Source: Deltaproteobacteria bacterium (GTDB lineage: Bacteria; Bdellovibrionota_C; UBA2361; SZUA-149; JAITKM01). From it: 45,839 nt of DNA. Shown here piece by piece: positions 17,502 to 24,819 of the stretch. The notes beneath the pieces were generated by a model. The model saw only the letters and a program-made list of their open reading frames with translations, ran no database searches and was not told the DNA's origin. Both the position numbers and the translations under genes were made by a program. The first letter of the stretch is position 1. Each line of letters begins with the position of its first letter. The stretch covers positions 1-45,839 of the forward strand of contig JAITKM010000014.1 of assembly GCA_031278395.1 (NCBI GenBank). The letters run 5' to 3'.

Positions 17502-18374
17502 TTACTGTTTTAACAACTGTAATGCCATAGCTGGTTGCTGGTTAGCTTGAGTAAGCATAGCAGCGGCAGCTTGCTGTAAAATAGATAATCTTGATAATTC
17601 AGCAGATTCAGCCGCTACATCAACATCTCGAATACGACTTTCTGCAGCAGTGAAATTTTCTTTGGACACAGCTAAATTACTAATAGCAACATTTAGACGA
17701 CTTTCGGCAGAACCAATTTGACCTCTTAACCCTGTCATTATATTAATGGCTGACTTGAAAGCGTCTAATGCCGAACGAGAATTGGATTGCGCAACTTCGG
17801 TACTTGAAGAGTCAGTCAGGCTATACTTTAACTTATAACCACTACCATCAACCTCAGCTAAACCTAATTTAATTAAGCCAACCTGTATTCCAGACAATGT
17901 AATCCTAGAATCAATCTGTCCGTCATAACCAACTTGGAAGTCAAGATTTCCTTGGTGATCGAGTAAGTCTAAACCATTGAACTGGGTTGTATTAACTATT
18001 CTTTGTAATTCGTCGGCTAAATTTTTATATTCAGATTCTAGCGCCGAACGTTGTTCAAGACTATAAACACCGTTAGCGGATTGTTCCGCTAATTCAGCCA
18101 AACGAGTTAAGGTACTAGTCATTTCATCAACTGCGCCATTGATAATACTAATTGCAGAAACGCCATCATTAGCGTTTCTAATTGCAACCGTGGCAATTTT
18201 TGAATCTGCTTTTAACTGTTCAGCAATTGAAAGACCTGCTGCATCATCAGAGGCTTTGACAATTCTTAAACCAGATGACAATCTTGAATAACTTGCAGAT
18301 AATGCATCTGTTGAACTATTCAAATACCTTTGAGTGTTCATTGAAGATATATTTGTTCTAATATTAATACCCAT
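17502..18374 (-). CDS. fliC: Flagellin
   Basis: Filament subunit of 290 residues. The N-terminal D0/D1 part carries IRTNISSMNTQRYLN and LSSGLRIVKASDDAAGLSIAEQL, and the C-terminal part ends in SAELSRLSILQQAAAAMLTQANQQPAMALQLLKQ, both highly conserved coiled-coil halves. Only about 60 residues lie between them (~138-195), so the variable surface domains D2/D3 are nearly absent, giving a compact flagellin. A sigma-54 promoter lies ~88 bases before the ATG, and AAGGGG is the ribosome site 5 bases before it. Just upstream is a lytic transglycosylase gene. No other flagellar genes are in the window, so this filament gene is separated from the basal-body operons. Confidence 0.96.
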   Translation of the reverse strand: MGINIRTNISSMNTQRYLNSSTDALSASYSRLSSGLRIVKASDDAAGLSIAEQLKADSKIATVAIRNANDGVSAISIINGAVDEMTSTLTRLAELAEQSANGVYSLEQRSALESEYKNLADELQRIVNTTQFNGLDLLDHQGNLDFQVGYDGQIDSRITLSGIQVGLIKLGLAEVDGSGYKLKYSLTDSSSTEVAQSNSRSALDAFKSAINIMTGLRGQIGSAESRLNVAISNLAVSKENFTAAESRIRDVDVAAESAELSRLSILQQAAAAMLTQANQQPAMALQLLKQ

Positions 18375-18461
18375 CTTGACCCCTTATTGTTATTTTTGGG
18401 AATTGCATTTAAATAGCGCTCCCTACAAAATATTACCTTTTTTAAAAACCAAACTGTTTAA

Positions 18462-18477
18462 AGCAAAAGATATGCCA
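18462..18477 (-). promoter_or_regulatory. Sigma-54 (RpoN) promoter of the flagellin gene
   Basis: On the minus strand the 16 bases TGGCAT-ATCTT-TTGCT match the sigma-54 consensus TGGCAC-N5-TTGCW, with exact -24/-12 spacing and both invariant GG and GC pairs. Transcription should start about 12 bases downstream of the GC, giving a leader near 75 bases. The element begins 4 bases after the stop of the preceding gene. Flagellin control by sigma-54 and an enhancer-binding protein of the FlrC/FleQ class is expected but not visible here. Confidence 0.85.
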
Positions 18478-18480
18478 GCC

Positions 18481-19620
18481 TTAACCATTCATGGCTAAAT
18501 CCTTTCTATGAGCCGCTACTTTATCAACATAACTTCTAGTAATTTCTGGTAAAAATTTTCTAATATCTTCAAAATTACCAGGATTTAAACCTTTAGCTTT
18601 GGCTTTCTCTTGAGCTTGAATTACCTTTCCTTCTCCTGCATTATAGGCTGCTAAGGCAAATTTTTCTAAATCTGCCTGTGAGTTTGCTGAATATGTTACC
18701 ATTTTGCTGTTAATCTTGGTGCGAGAACTAAATATATCATGGAGATAGCGTAAATATCCTACTCCAAGATACGAATTCATTTTGTGATCAAATGGTTGAT
18801 ATTCCTTCTGTATCTTCAGCCGTTTCATCATATCATTAGCTGTGCTGTCTAAGAGTTGAAATAATCCTTTGGATTCAAATCCATCTTTACTAATTACATC
18901 TGGTCTAAAAGATGATTCTGTTCGTGCCACAGCTAAAGCTAAATGCGGGTCTAATCCGTGATATTGTCCAGCAACTCTAATAATCTTTTTTATCTCACTA
19001 GACTTATCATCAACAGTTTGTTTTTTAGATAACTCATCGAAATTTACCGGCGTTGCGTCGTTTCCTAAGCCGTTTAAGGTTTCATTAACTTTTTTAAAAT
19101 CTTCTTTAACCAGACTGGATAAATATTTTCGTATTGCGGCTGAATGTTCTTTGAGCGCCGCTTCTGAATAAGCCTGAAGATTAGATTTCTCTGTCAAATT
19201 ATTGACGATTGCTGGCGTATTTGGCAATGAATTTGGCGTGGCACCAAGCATATGATTACCGCGTAAATATAAACCTTCTTTCTTAAGATTTTGTATTTCG
19301 GCTAATATATCCTCTTCGGGAATATTTCTTTGAAGTAGCGTATTTTCTGTTTCTGCTAAATTCGGCTGCAGTTTTTGAGTTAAATTTTCTCTTTTGGTGA
19401 TTTGGGGTTGAGAAACTTGTCCATTATCTACTGTTCTCGATTGTGATTTAAGCTTTGCATTATTTATTTTTTGCCTTTTTTCAAGACCTGCTAAAATATT
19501 TTCAAAGTCTTTTTTAGTGCTGGTTTCCCCATGATCTGGCTTATTTTTTATAGGCGTAACATTGGCATTTACCCGCTCCAAGCTTTCAGCAAACGTCATA
19601 TTTGTAAAAATTTTCGCCAT
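18481..19620 (-). CDS. SLT-domain lytic transglycosylase without signal peptide
   Basis: A 379-residue protein whose C-terminal ~165 residues form a lysozyme-like SLT domain: VARTESSFRPD with the catalytic Glu235, SKGLFQLLDSTA, a YLGVGYLRYL helix, and LAAYNAGEGKV. It would cleave peptidoglycan between MurNAc and GlcNAc, leaving the 1,6-anhydro end. The first ~200 residues are hydrophilic, Lys/Gln/Asn-rich and low in complexity, with no signal peptide and no membrane helix. That, plus its place directly ahead of flagellin, suggests export by the flagellar type III apparatus to open the wall for the rod, as FlgJ/SltF-type enzymes do. The link to flagella is inference; a general wall-remodelling role is the alternative. 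The flagellin sigma-54 promoter starts 4 bases past its stop. Confidence 0.85.
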   Translation of the reverse strand: MAKIFTNMTFAESLERVNANVTPIKNKPDHGETSTKKDFENILAGLEKRQKINNAKLKSQSRTVDNGQVSQPQITKRENLTQKLQPNLAETENTLLQRNIPEEDILAEIQNLKKEGLYLRGNHMLGATPNSLPNTPAIVNNLTEKSNLQAYSEAALKEHSAAIRKYLSSLVKEDFKKVNETLNGLGNDATPVNFDELSKKQTVDDKSSEIKKIIRVAGQYHGLDPHLALAVARTESSFRPDVISKDGFESKGLFQLLDSTANDMMKRLKIQKEYQPFDHKMNSYLGVGYLRYLHDIFSSRTKINSKMVTYSANSQADLEKFALAAYNAGEGKVIQAQEKAKAKGLNPGNFEDIRKFLPEITRSYVDKVAAHRKDLAMNG

Positions 19621-19654
19621 AATAACCTACAGCTAGCAGATTCTATGCCAAAAA

Positions 19655-20296
19655 TTACCCTTTAAATCCTATCCCAACAAAATAAATCTCCTTTGATGTG
19701 GTACGAGTTGCTTTTAGAGCGACTCTTGATAGTTTTGTCCAACGTTGCTGCATGGATTTAAAAATTTCGTCTGCCTCATTACTAGGAAAAATCTTGGTTA
19801 CAATCGCACCGCCCGGCTTTAACACAACCTGAGCCAACTGAAAAACAATCTCGACTAATTCAGCAGAATTTACCGAATCTTTAAAATATACTCCTGATAA
19901 ATCTGGGCTCATATCTGATAAAAGAAGATCAACTTTACCATGGGCAAGACCAATTAACTGCGCTTGAATTTGAGAATCTAAAATATCCCCTACTAAAATA
20001 ATTGGGACACTGACTATCTTATGTCCACAGCGCGCTGAACAAGCACGCATCTCGACCAGAGAAAACGGCTTAGTTGCTAATCTATCTACGCCAATTACAA
20101 GACCTTCAGCGCTAACTTTTTCAGTAGTCACTTGCAACCAACTACCAGGCGCACAACCTAAATCTATAACTTTTGATGAATTTTTAAATAAACGAAACTT
20201 CTCATCAATTTCTATTAATTTATATGCCGCCCGACTACGATAGCCTTCATCTTTAGCTTGATTATATAAATGGTCTTTGCGTTTATAATTCGACAC
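19655..20296 (-). CDS. rlmE: 23S rRNA 2'-O-methyltransferase RlmE (FtsJ/RrmJ)
   Basis: SAM-dependent methyltransferase of 213 residues that would methylate the 2'-hydroxyl of U2552 (E. coli numbering) in 23S rRNA. It has KRKDHLYNQAKDEGYRSRAAYKL, then the SAM motif DLGCAPGSWLQV. The K-D-K-E catalytic tetrad is visible in AAYK, SDMSPD, VTKIF and SKEIYFVG. The frame is open 18 codons further upstream to a TTG, but those residues are unlike the family. The GTG giving MSNYKRKDH fits RlmE starts best, and AGGA lies ~12 bases ahead of it. It is preceded on this strand by the M42 peptidase gene after a 96-base gap. Confidence 0.9.
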   Translation of the reverse strand: MSNYKRKDHLYNQAKDEGYRSRAAYKLIEIDEKFRLFKNSSKVIDLGCAPGSWLQVTTEKVSAEGLVIGVDRLATKPFSLVEMRACSARCGHKIVSVPIILVGDILDSQIQAQLIGLAHGKVDLLLSDMSPDLSGVYFKDSVNSAELVEIVFQLAQVVLKPGGAIVTKIFPSNEADEIFKSMQQRWTKLSRVALKATRTTSKEIYFVGIGFKG

Positions 20297-20392
20297 TGTT
20301 AAAAAAAATCCTAAAACTTCCCTCCTAGAATAGGTTTCAACACCACCCAAGCGGCGTTGAAATAAAAATGCAGCGGTAGATAATTAAAAAAT

Positions 20393-21466
20393 TTATGGAA
20401 TAAAACTTGTTTCGGCTTTAATACTTACCACAGCTTCGGCAACTAATTTAGCGGCATTCTCTAAATCCCCCAACTCAACAGTTTCAACCTGAGTGTGCAT
20501 ATAACGATTCGGAATACTAACTAAAGCCGCCGCTACACCAGCTTGAGTAATTTGAATTGCATTCGCATCAGTCCCAGTTGCTCCTGGCGCCGCTTCAAGT
20601 TGATACTTAATCCCCTTTTCTTCTGCTGTCGCAGTTAGAATTTTCTCTAAAACTGGATTAATATTTGAACCACGCGAAATAACAGGACCATCGCCTAAGT
20701 TAACAGTACCAACTTCTTTAGCGTCTACTCCCGGATCATCAGAGGCAAAAGTTACGTCAACAGCTATACCAGCCGCTGGATTAATTCCATAGCAAGAAGT
20801 TCTTGCGCCACGCAAACCAACTTCTTCTTGAACTGTGCTTACGGCATAGAGCGCCACGTCATGCCCGCCTAGAGGCTGAATAAATTCGCTAAATAATTTT
20901 AGCGCGTTCATCACAACAAAGACGCCAGTTTTATCATCGCAAGCAACAGCAGAAATCCTATTGTTAGCTAACTCAGTTACACCCAAACGATATGTTATGG
21001 GATCGCCAATTCGAACAATTTTTTTAGCTTCATCGCCATTCTTCGCTCCTATATCTATCCAAAGCTTACTCAGTTCTAGCTTTTTACCTCGCTCTTCAGA
21101 TTTAATCAGATGAACTGGTTTAAAACCAATCACTCCCTGGACTGGACAGTCCGCCGTATGAATAATTAAATTTGTGCCTGGCACGACAGTTGGATCAATT
21201 CCGCCAATCTGTTTAAAATAAATAAATCCCTTATCATCAATATAAGTTACCATCATGCCGATTTGATCACAGTGTCCCGCCAACATAATTTTGATTTTAC
21301 CGTTTGGATTCTTAACAGCGATTAAATTTCCATGCACGTCAAGCTTAACTTCATCAGCAAAATCCTTAACATAATCACGCACGACCCTTTGAATTGCCTG
21401 CTCAAATCCAGAAGGAGACGGCGTAGTAAATAATCTATATAAAAAATCCTTTTCCTTTTGTTCCAT
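20393..21466 (-). CDS. M42-family metallo-aminopeptidase (glutamyl aminopeptidase/PepA-like)
   Basis: A 357-residue cytoplasmic aminopeptidase of peptidase family M42 (co-catalytic di-zinc enzymes forming dodecameric TET particles). All metal/catalytic segments are present: AGHCDQIG (His-x-Asp), ACDDKTG (bridging Asp), STVQEEVGLRGA (general-base Glu and metal Glu), AVDVTFASD and the last His in YMHTQVE. Length is normal for the family. The ribosome site AAAGGAGC is 12 bases before the ATG and lies inside the 85-bp repeat copy at 21471-21555, which probably also carries the promoter. The same leader is duplicated upstream of the DUF4160 gene. Confidence 0.9.
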   Translation of the reverse strand: MEQKEKDFLYRLFTTPSPSGFEQAIQRVVRDYVKDFADEVKLDVHGNLIAVKNPNGKIKIMLAGHCDQIGMMVTYIDDKGFIYFKQIGGIDPTVVPGTNLIIHTADCPVQGVIGFKPVHLIKSEERGKKLELSKLWIDIGAKNGDEAKKIVRIGDPITYRLGVTELANNRISAVACDDKTGVFVVMNALKLFSEFIQPLGGHDVALYAVSTVQEEVGLRGARTSCYGINPAAGIAVDVTFASDDPGVDAKEVGTVNLGDGPVISRGSNINPVLEKILTATAEEKGIKYQLEAAPGATGTDANAIQITQAGVAAALVSIPNRYMHTQVETVELGDLENAAKLVAEAVVSIKAETSFIP

Positions 21467-21470
21467 ATTT

Positions 21471-21555
21471 ATTTCAAAGCTCCTTTAATAATTTTATTTT
21501 ACTTACAAAAATGTTTGCCTCATAACATCTTTTAAAACTTCAAACAATAACTTGA
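21471..21555. repeat. 85-bp direct repeat, copy 1
   Basis: Base for base identical, over 85 positions, to 22090-22174 in the same orientation; the two copies are 619 bases apart. It holds the 5' leader of the M42 peptidase gene, including its AAAGGAGC ribosome site. The copies bracket the DUF4160-DUF2442 cassette, as expected for a duplication that accompanied its insertion. Confidence 0.95.
21519..21547 (-). promoter_or_regulatory. Candidate sigma-70 promoter in repeat copy 1
   Basis: On the minus strand TTGTTT, a 17-base spacer and TATGAG (with TG one base before it, an extended -10) precede the M42 peptidase gene. The match is moderate. The same pair is present in repeat copy 2. Confidence 0.4.
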
Positions 21556-21569
21556 ACCATGTTTAAAAT

Positions 21570-21803
21570 TTATAAAAACTCTGTGTCTTCATACACACAC
21601 TCTGGACATAAATCAGCGCCGTTTATCCATTCGATTGTTGCGTCAGATATTTTTACGCTTTTGAACGTTTTAATATTTTTTAGTTCTTTAAATATTCCTT
21701 TATTTAAATATGGCTTAACATCAAAAATACCACTCCTGCCGTCTGAAAATTTTAAGCTCAAGGTATAATTTTCATTTGGTCTTACTTCAATAATTCTAAT
21801 CAT
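21570..21803 (-). CDS. DUF2442 protein
   Basis: A 77-residue DUF2442 protein. Family landmarks are LKFSDGRSGIFDVKPYL, an FKELKNIKTFKSVKI stretch, and EWINGADLCPECVYE. Function is unknown; DUF2442 genes commonly stand next to DUF4160 genes, as here, and such pairs are suspected toxin-antitoxin-like modules, which is not proven. It starts 12 bases after the end of the DUF4160 frame, in the same unit. The cassette lies between two identical 85-bp repeats, so both genes probably arrived together. Its own frame is intact, unlike that of its partner. Confidence 0.83.
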   Translation of the reverse strand: MIRIIEVRPNENYTLSLKFSDGRSGIFDVKPYLNKGIFKELKNIKTFKSVKISDATIEWINGADLCPECVYEDTEFL

Positions 21804-21815
21804 ATACTTATTGTT

Positions 21816-22091
21816 TTATCTTAGCGGTTCAATGTTATAGTTATATGGTCTCTCACCATTAACAGCCAAATCCCAATCTGCCAACAATTCTTCTTGGCGT
21901 AATAAAATTCAAGTCTTTACAAATTGAGCTTGCTTAGACGGCATCGTACCTTCTATTAACTCACCAGTATTCAAATTAAATACAGAAAACTCACTGGCAT
22001 ATTTAGCATGGATATGCGGCAATTTATGTTTCTTATTATCCTGACCATACATGTAAATTATAATACCATAAAACATTGATATAGACGGCAT
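21816..22091 (-). pseudogene. DUF4160 gene interrupted by an in-frame TGA
   Basis: The first 60 codons encode a DUF4160 N-terminus (MPSISMFYGIIIYMYGQD, LPHIHAKYASEFSVFNL, GELIEGTMP). A TGA at 21909-21911 follows FVKT. The same frame then continues without break for 30 codons with LLRQEELLADWDLAVNGE and closes at TAA after NIEPLR. That is the usual DUF4160 C-terminal helix, so the full frame would be 91 residues. The TGA sits where relatives commonly have Trp (compare LEWAEL followed by an REELLANW-like stretch), so TGG to TGA is the simplest explanation. Either the gene is inactivated or a 60-residue short form is made. The start ATG abuts the 85-bp repeat copy 2, which supplies ribosome site AAAGGAGC. 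Confidence 0.75.
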
Positions 22092-22174
22092 TTCAAAGCT
22101 CCTTTAATAATTTTATTTTACTTACAAAAATGTTTGCCTCATAACATCTTTTAAAACTTCAAACAATAACTTGA
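22090..22174. repeat. 85-bp direct repeat, copy 2
   Basis: Identical to 21471-21555. It ends inside the ATG of the DUF4160 gene, so that gene is driven by a copy of the leader that serves the M42 peptidase. Sequence beyond this copy (from 22175) was probably the original upstream flank of the peptidase gene. Confidence 0.95.
22138..22166 (-). promoter_or_regulatory. Candidate sigma-70 promoter in repeat copy 2
   Basis: The same TTGTTT-17-TATGAG arrangement as in copy 1, here ahead of the DUF4160-DUF2442 pair. Moderate match only. Confidence 0.4.
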
Positions 22175-22216
22175 TTTTACTCATAAAAAATAACCATTCA
22201 AACTCTCCAATCCTGA

Positions 22217-22284
22217 TTTCTTAAACCATAGATAGTGCAAAGGTTTTTGTTACTCTTCTTCTGTGCTCTCTGTGGTTTAAGAAA
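22217..22284. repeat. Palindromic repeat of the CTCTGTGGTTTAA type
   Basis: TTTCTTAAACCA and TGGTTTAAGAAA form a perfect 12-base inverted repeat around 44 bases. The right part (CTGTGCTCTCTGTGGTTTAA) nearly repeats the right arm of the hairpin at 39055-39097. It lies in the leader of the helicase gene and creates a false upstream extension of its reading frame. Confidence 0.7.
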
Positions 22285-22348
22285 TTCAAGATGCTTGACA
22301 GACAATTTCCTTTTCTATAAGAACAATCCCCCCAAAATTGAATTGGTC

Positions 22349-24382
22349 ATGAAGAATTTTAAAATGTTATCAGCTGAAATACAAACTTTAATTAACGAAG
22401 AAGTCGCAGCTTTTGATGAAGTGATGACTTCACTTCTTAATCAACGTGGGAAGCTCTATGCTCGCTTGCAAGTTGCAAACCACAATACCGCTGAACTACA
22501 AAATGAAATTGCTACTATTCTTAAAGAAGAAGATAAAATTCAATATAGCTCTGATGAATCAGTCAATAAAAGTTTAAATAAAAAATTTCAGAAAGACCTA
22601 GTAATTCTTAATAAAATTCTTAAAAACCCCTATTTTGCCAGAATCATAGTTGAGGAAAATCTGCCTAATGGTAAAACCAAACAAATTGAGTATAAGATGG
22701 GACAGTTTGGCAATCCAGACTGTAGTATTGTGGACTGGAAGCATGGACCAATTGCCAAACTTTACTATGAATACCAAGAAGGCGAAGAATATTGCGAAGA
22801 AATTCAAGGACGAGAACGTGAAGGCACGGTTATTTTACGAAACAAAATTGAAATTAAAGATGGAAAATTAGCAAAAATTTCCTGCCATTATGGAACTTTT
22901 GTTTTTGAAAATAATGAATGGCAAGAATATAGGCGTAAAATCGGCGAGAACGGTCCAAATGGTTTGCCGAATATTTTATCGCTGATTACACCAGAACAAT
23001 TTAAGCTCATCACAGAAGATGCGGACTCAGCTGTGCTAATTGACGGTATTGCTGGTTCGGGTAAAACTACGATTGCCCTGCATCGTTTAGCTTGGCTCAT
23101 GGAAAAGGGTAACAAAGGTATTGAGGCAAACAAATCCATTGTTTTTGTGCATAATAAAATCATTAAGACATATATCAAAGATTATTTGCCATCTATTGGA
23201 GCAGAGAATCCAAATATTACAACCTTTATGGAGTGGAAGGAAAAGCGTTTGAAGGCAATTGTCTTTGGCGATAAAGATTATATCATTCAGCGTCCAAGTG
23301 GGGCTTTGCCGCCTGGAGTTAGACGAGTCAAGTCATCTATGGCAATGTTGCGAGCCATTGACGTATATGTTGCCAATAACAAGCTAACGACTAACTTTAA
23401 GGATGACATTCTTAATATCCTTCAAGACCAGGAAACACTTCTGGGTTATGACGACACCAAGCTACTGAATCGTGAAACAATTCAGAATGTTTTAGAATAT
23501 ACCAAAAAGAATTTTGAAAATGACATCTTAGATTATTTTGACGACTCTATTGCCTTGCGTCTGATTCAATTAAAGACTGGTTCAATTGTTCCGCAACTCG
23601 GCGCAGAGGGCAGGGACAACTATTATCACCACATAGTAGTTGACGAGGTTCAAGATTATTCAGCTTTAAATTTGGCTATTATTATTAGTTCGGTTAAAAA
23701 GACTTCAGATTTAACTTTAGTGGGAGACATCAAACAACAAAGTAATGTAGAAAACGTATTTCCAGGTTGGGATAAATTAATGGAATATTGGAAGTTTGCT
23801 CCAACTGATTCGCGTTATGCCAAACTTTCTGTGAGCCATAGATCGACATTCCCAATTATGCGCTTAGCTGACTATGTTAGTGGAAACCAACGCACAACAT
23901 CTGGCAGAAATGGTAAAAAGCCGTTGTGGGTTAAGTGTATAGATGAAAATGATGGTATAGGGCAGCTGCTAAAATGGCTTAACAGAGGGTTAGAAAAATA
24001 TCCAACTTCAATTATTGCGATTATTTGTAATAAACCGCAAGATGCTTATTATGCTGAATCTCTTTTATCTCCGACTTTTGGTTCGGCAGTGCGTTTGTTT
24101 TCTGACAATTTCTTCTCATTTGAGGAGGGGATTATTGTTAGCACAGCCAATAATGTTAAAGGCTTAGAATTTCCAATTGTATCGTTGTGGAATCCATCTC
24201 TAAAACATTATCCAGAAAATAAAAATTCGCAACATGCTTTATATATTGCGATCACGCGTGCCCAAGATATTCTTTCGATTTTCAGTTGGGGTAACCCCTG
24301 TGTCTTTATGCCAAGCCTAAACTCAAAATTAATCTACGGCATTGATAGACGTGAACTGTTAAGAGAAAATAAAGATAAATAA
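22349..24382 (+). CDS. Superfamily 1 (UvrD/HelD-like) helicase
   Basis: A 677-residue SF1 ATPase/helicase. The N-terminal ~220 residues are family-unassigned: an acidic, probably coiled stretch (~1-100) then a beta-rich part. The motor follows: Walker A GIAGSGKTTIALHRLAWL, DEx-box VVDEVQDYSALNLA, motif III LVGDIKQQSN, SHRST (motif IV region), a VKGLEFPIVSLWNP segment, and motif VI LYIAITRAQD. The DGIAGSGKT-ALHR arrangement resembles HelD/DNA helicase IV relatives, some of which act on stalled RNA polymerase; whether this one acts on DNA or polymerase is open. I use the ATG at 22349. A longer frame from a GTG at 22235 runs through a palindromic repeat and gives an implausible hydrophobic N-terminus. 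No Shine-Dalgarno sequence is seen. It stands alone, divergent from the cassette. Confidence 0.85.
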   Translation: MKNFKMLSAEIQTLINEEVAAFDEVMTSLLNQRGKLYARLQVANHNTAELQNEIATILKEEDKIQYSSDESVNKSLNKKFQKDLVILNKILKNPYFARIIVEENLPNGKTKQIEYKMGQFGNPDCSIVDWKHGPIAKLYYEYQEGEEYCEEIQGREREGTVILRNKIEIKDGKLAKISCHYGTFVFENNEWQEYRRKIGENGPNGLPNILSLITPEQFKLITEDADSAVLIDGIAGSGKTTIALHRLAWLMEKGNKGIEANKSIVFVHNKIIKTYIKDYLPSIGAENPNITTFMEWKEKRLKAIVFGDKDYIIQRPSGALPPGVRRVKSSMAMLRAIDVYVANNKLTTNFKDDILNILQDQETLLGYDDTKLLNRETIQNVLEYTKKNFENDILDYFDDSIALRLIQLKTGSIVPQLGAEGRDNYYHHIVVDEVQDYSALNLAIIISSVKKTSDLTLVGDIKQQSNVENVFPGWDKLMEYWKFAPTDSRYAKLSVSHRSTFPIMRLADYVSGNQRTTSGRNGKKPLWVKCIDENDGIGQLLKWLNRGLEKYPTSIIAIICNKPQDAYYAESLLSPTFGSAVRLFSDNFFSFEEGIIVSTANNVKGLEFPIVSLWNPSLKHYPENKNSQHALYIAITRAQDILSIFSWGNPCVFMPSLNSKLIYGIDRRELLRENKDK

Positions 24383-24819
24383 GCTTCCCTCTATTTTTTT
24401 GTCCGTCCTACGTAATGTAGCGGTTTAATGGTTGCGCAAAAAATCATTAAAGGTTTTGGTGAGTGAGCGAGGTCAAACTTTTTGGTTTTATTATTCTCCT
24501 TTTAGATCCTATTACCTAGAAAGAAAGTCTTGATGTTTTTTCTAATTTTCCTGCTAAGTTTTTCTTTTTTCTAATTGCAAGTTGCCTTTCATGCAAAACG
24601 TTTCTTTTGGGACAACCACAAAGGGTTACTGATGAGCTTTTGATTACAATAATACTTTTAATTGCTTAATTTTTTGGGAATTACACGTAATTTAAATAAT
24701 TACAATTTAGTACAAATAGACCACCGACCACCCAATTTAGTGCCTGTGCTACATTAGGGTATCTTCCCCTACAAAGAAGTTAGTTGTTATTTATATTTTG
24801 TTAGAAAATTATCTGATAT
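24383..24819. other. 437-base intergenic region between convergent helicase and mrp genes
   Basis: No coding frame or RNA gene recognised. It holds AT-rich sequence with degraded fragments of intergenic repeats: CTACGTAATGTAG near 24410, a GGGACAACCACAAAGGGTTAC piece near 24610, and GCCTGTGCTACATTAG near 24742, which echoes the repeat at 37474-37495. No clear hairpin plus T-run terminator was found. Confidence 0.6.

Noticed and set aside
21909-21911. TGA recoded as tryptophan (alternative genetic code)
   Set aside because: TGA ends several other genes in the window (for example at 5417, 9011, 10754, 12546 and 35387) and Trp is otherwise TGG, so a point mutation is simpler.
22235-22348. Upstream GTG start for the helicase giving a hydrophobic leader like a signal peptide
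   Set aside because: The leader is translated from a palindromic intergenic repeat; a cytoplasmic helicase needs no signal peptide.
24383-24819. Structured RNA (RNase P, tmRNA or 6S-like) in the large gap
   Set aside because: None of the conserved core sequences of those RNAs was recognised; only repeat fragments and AT-rich DNA are visible.
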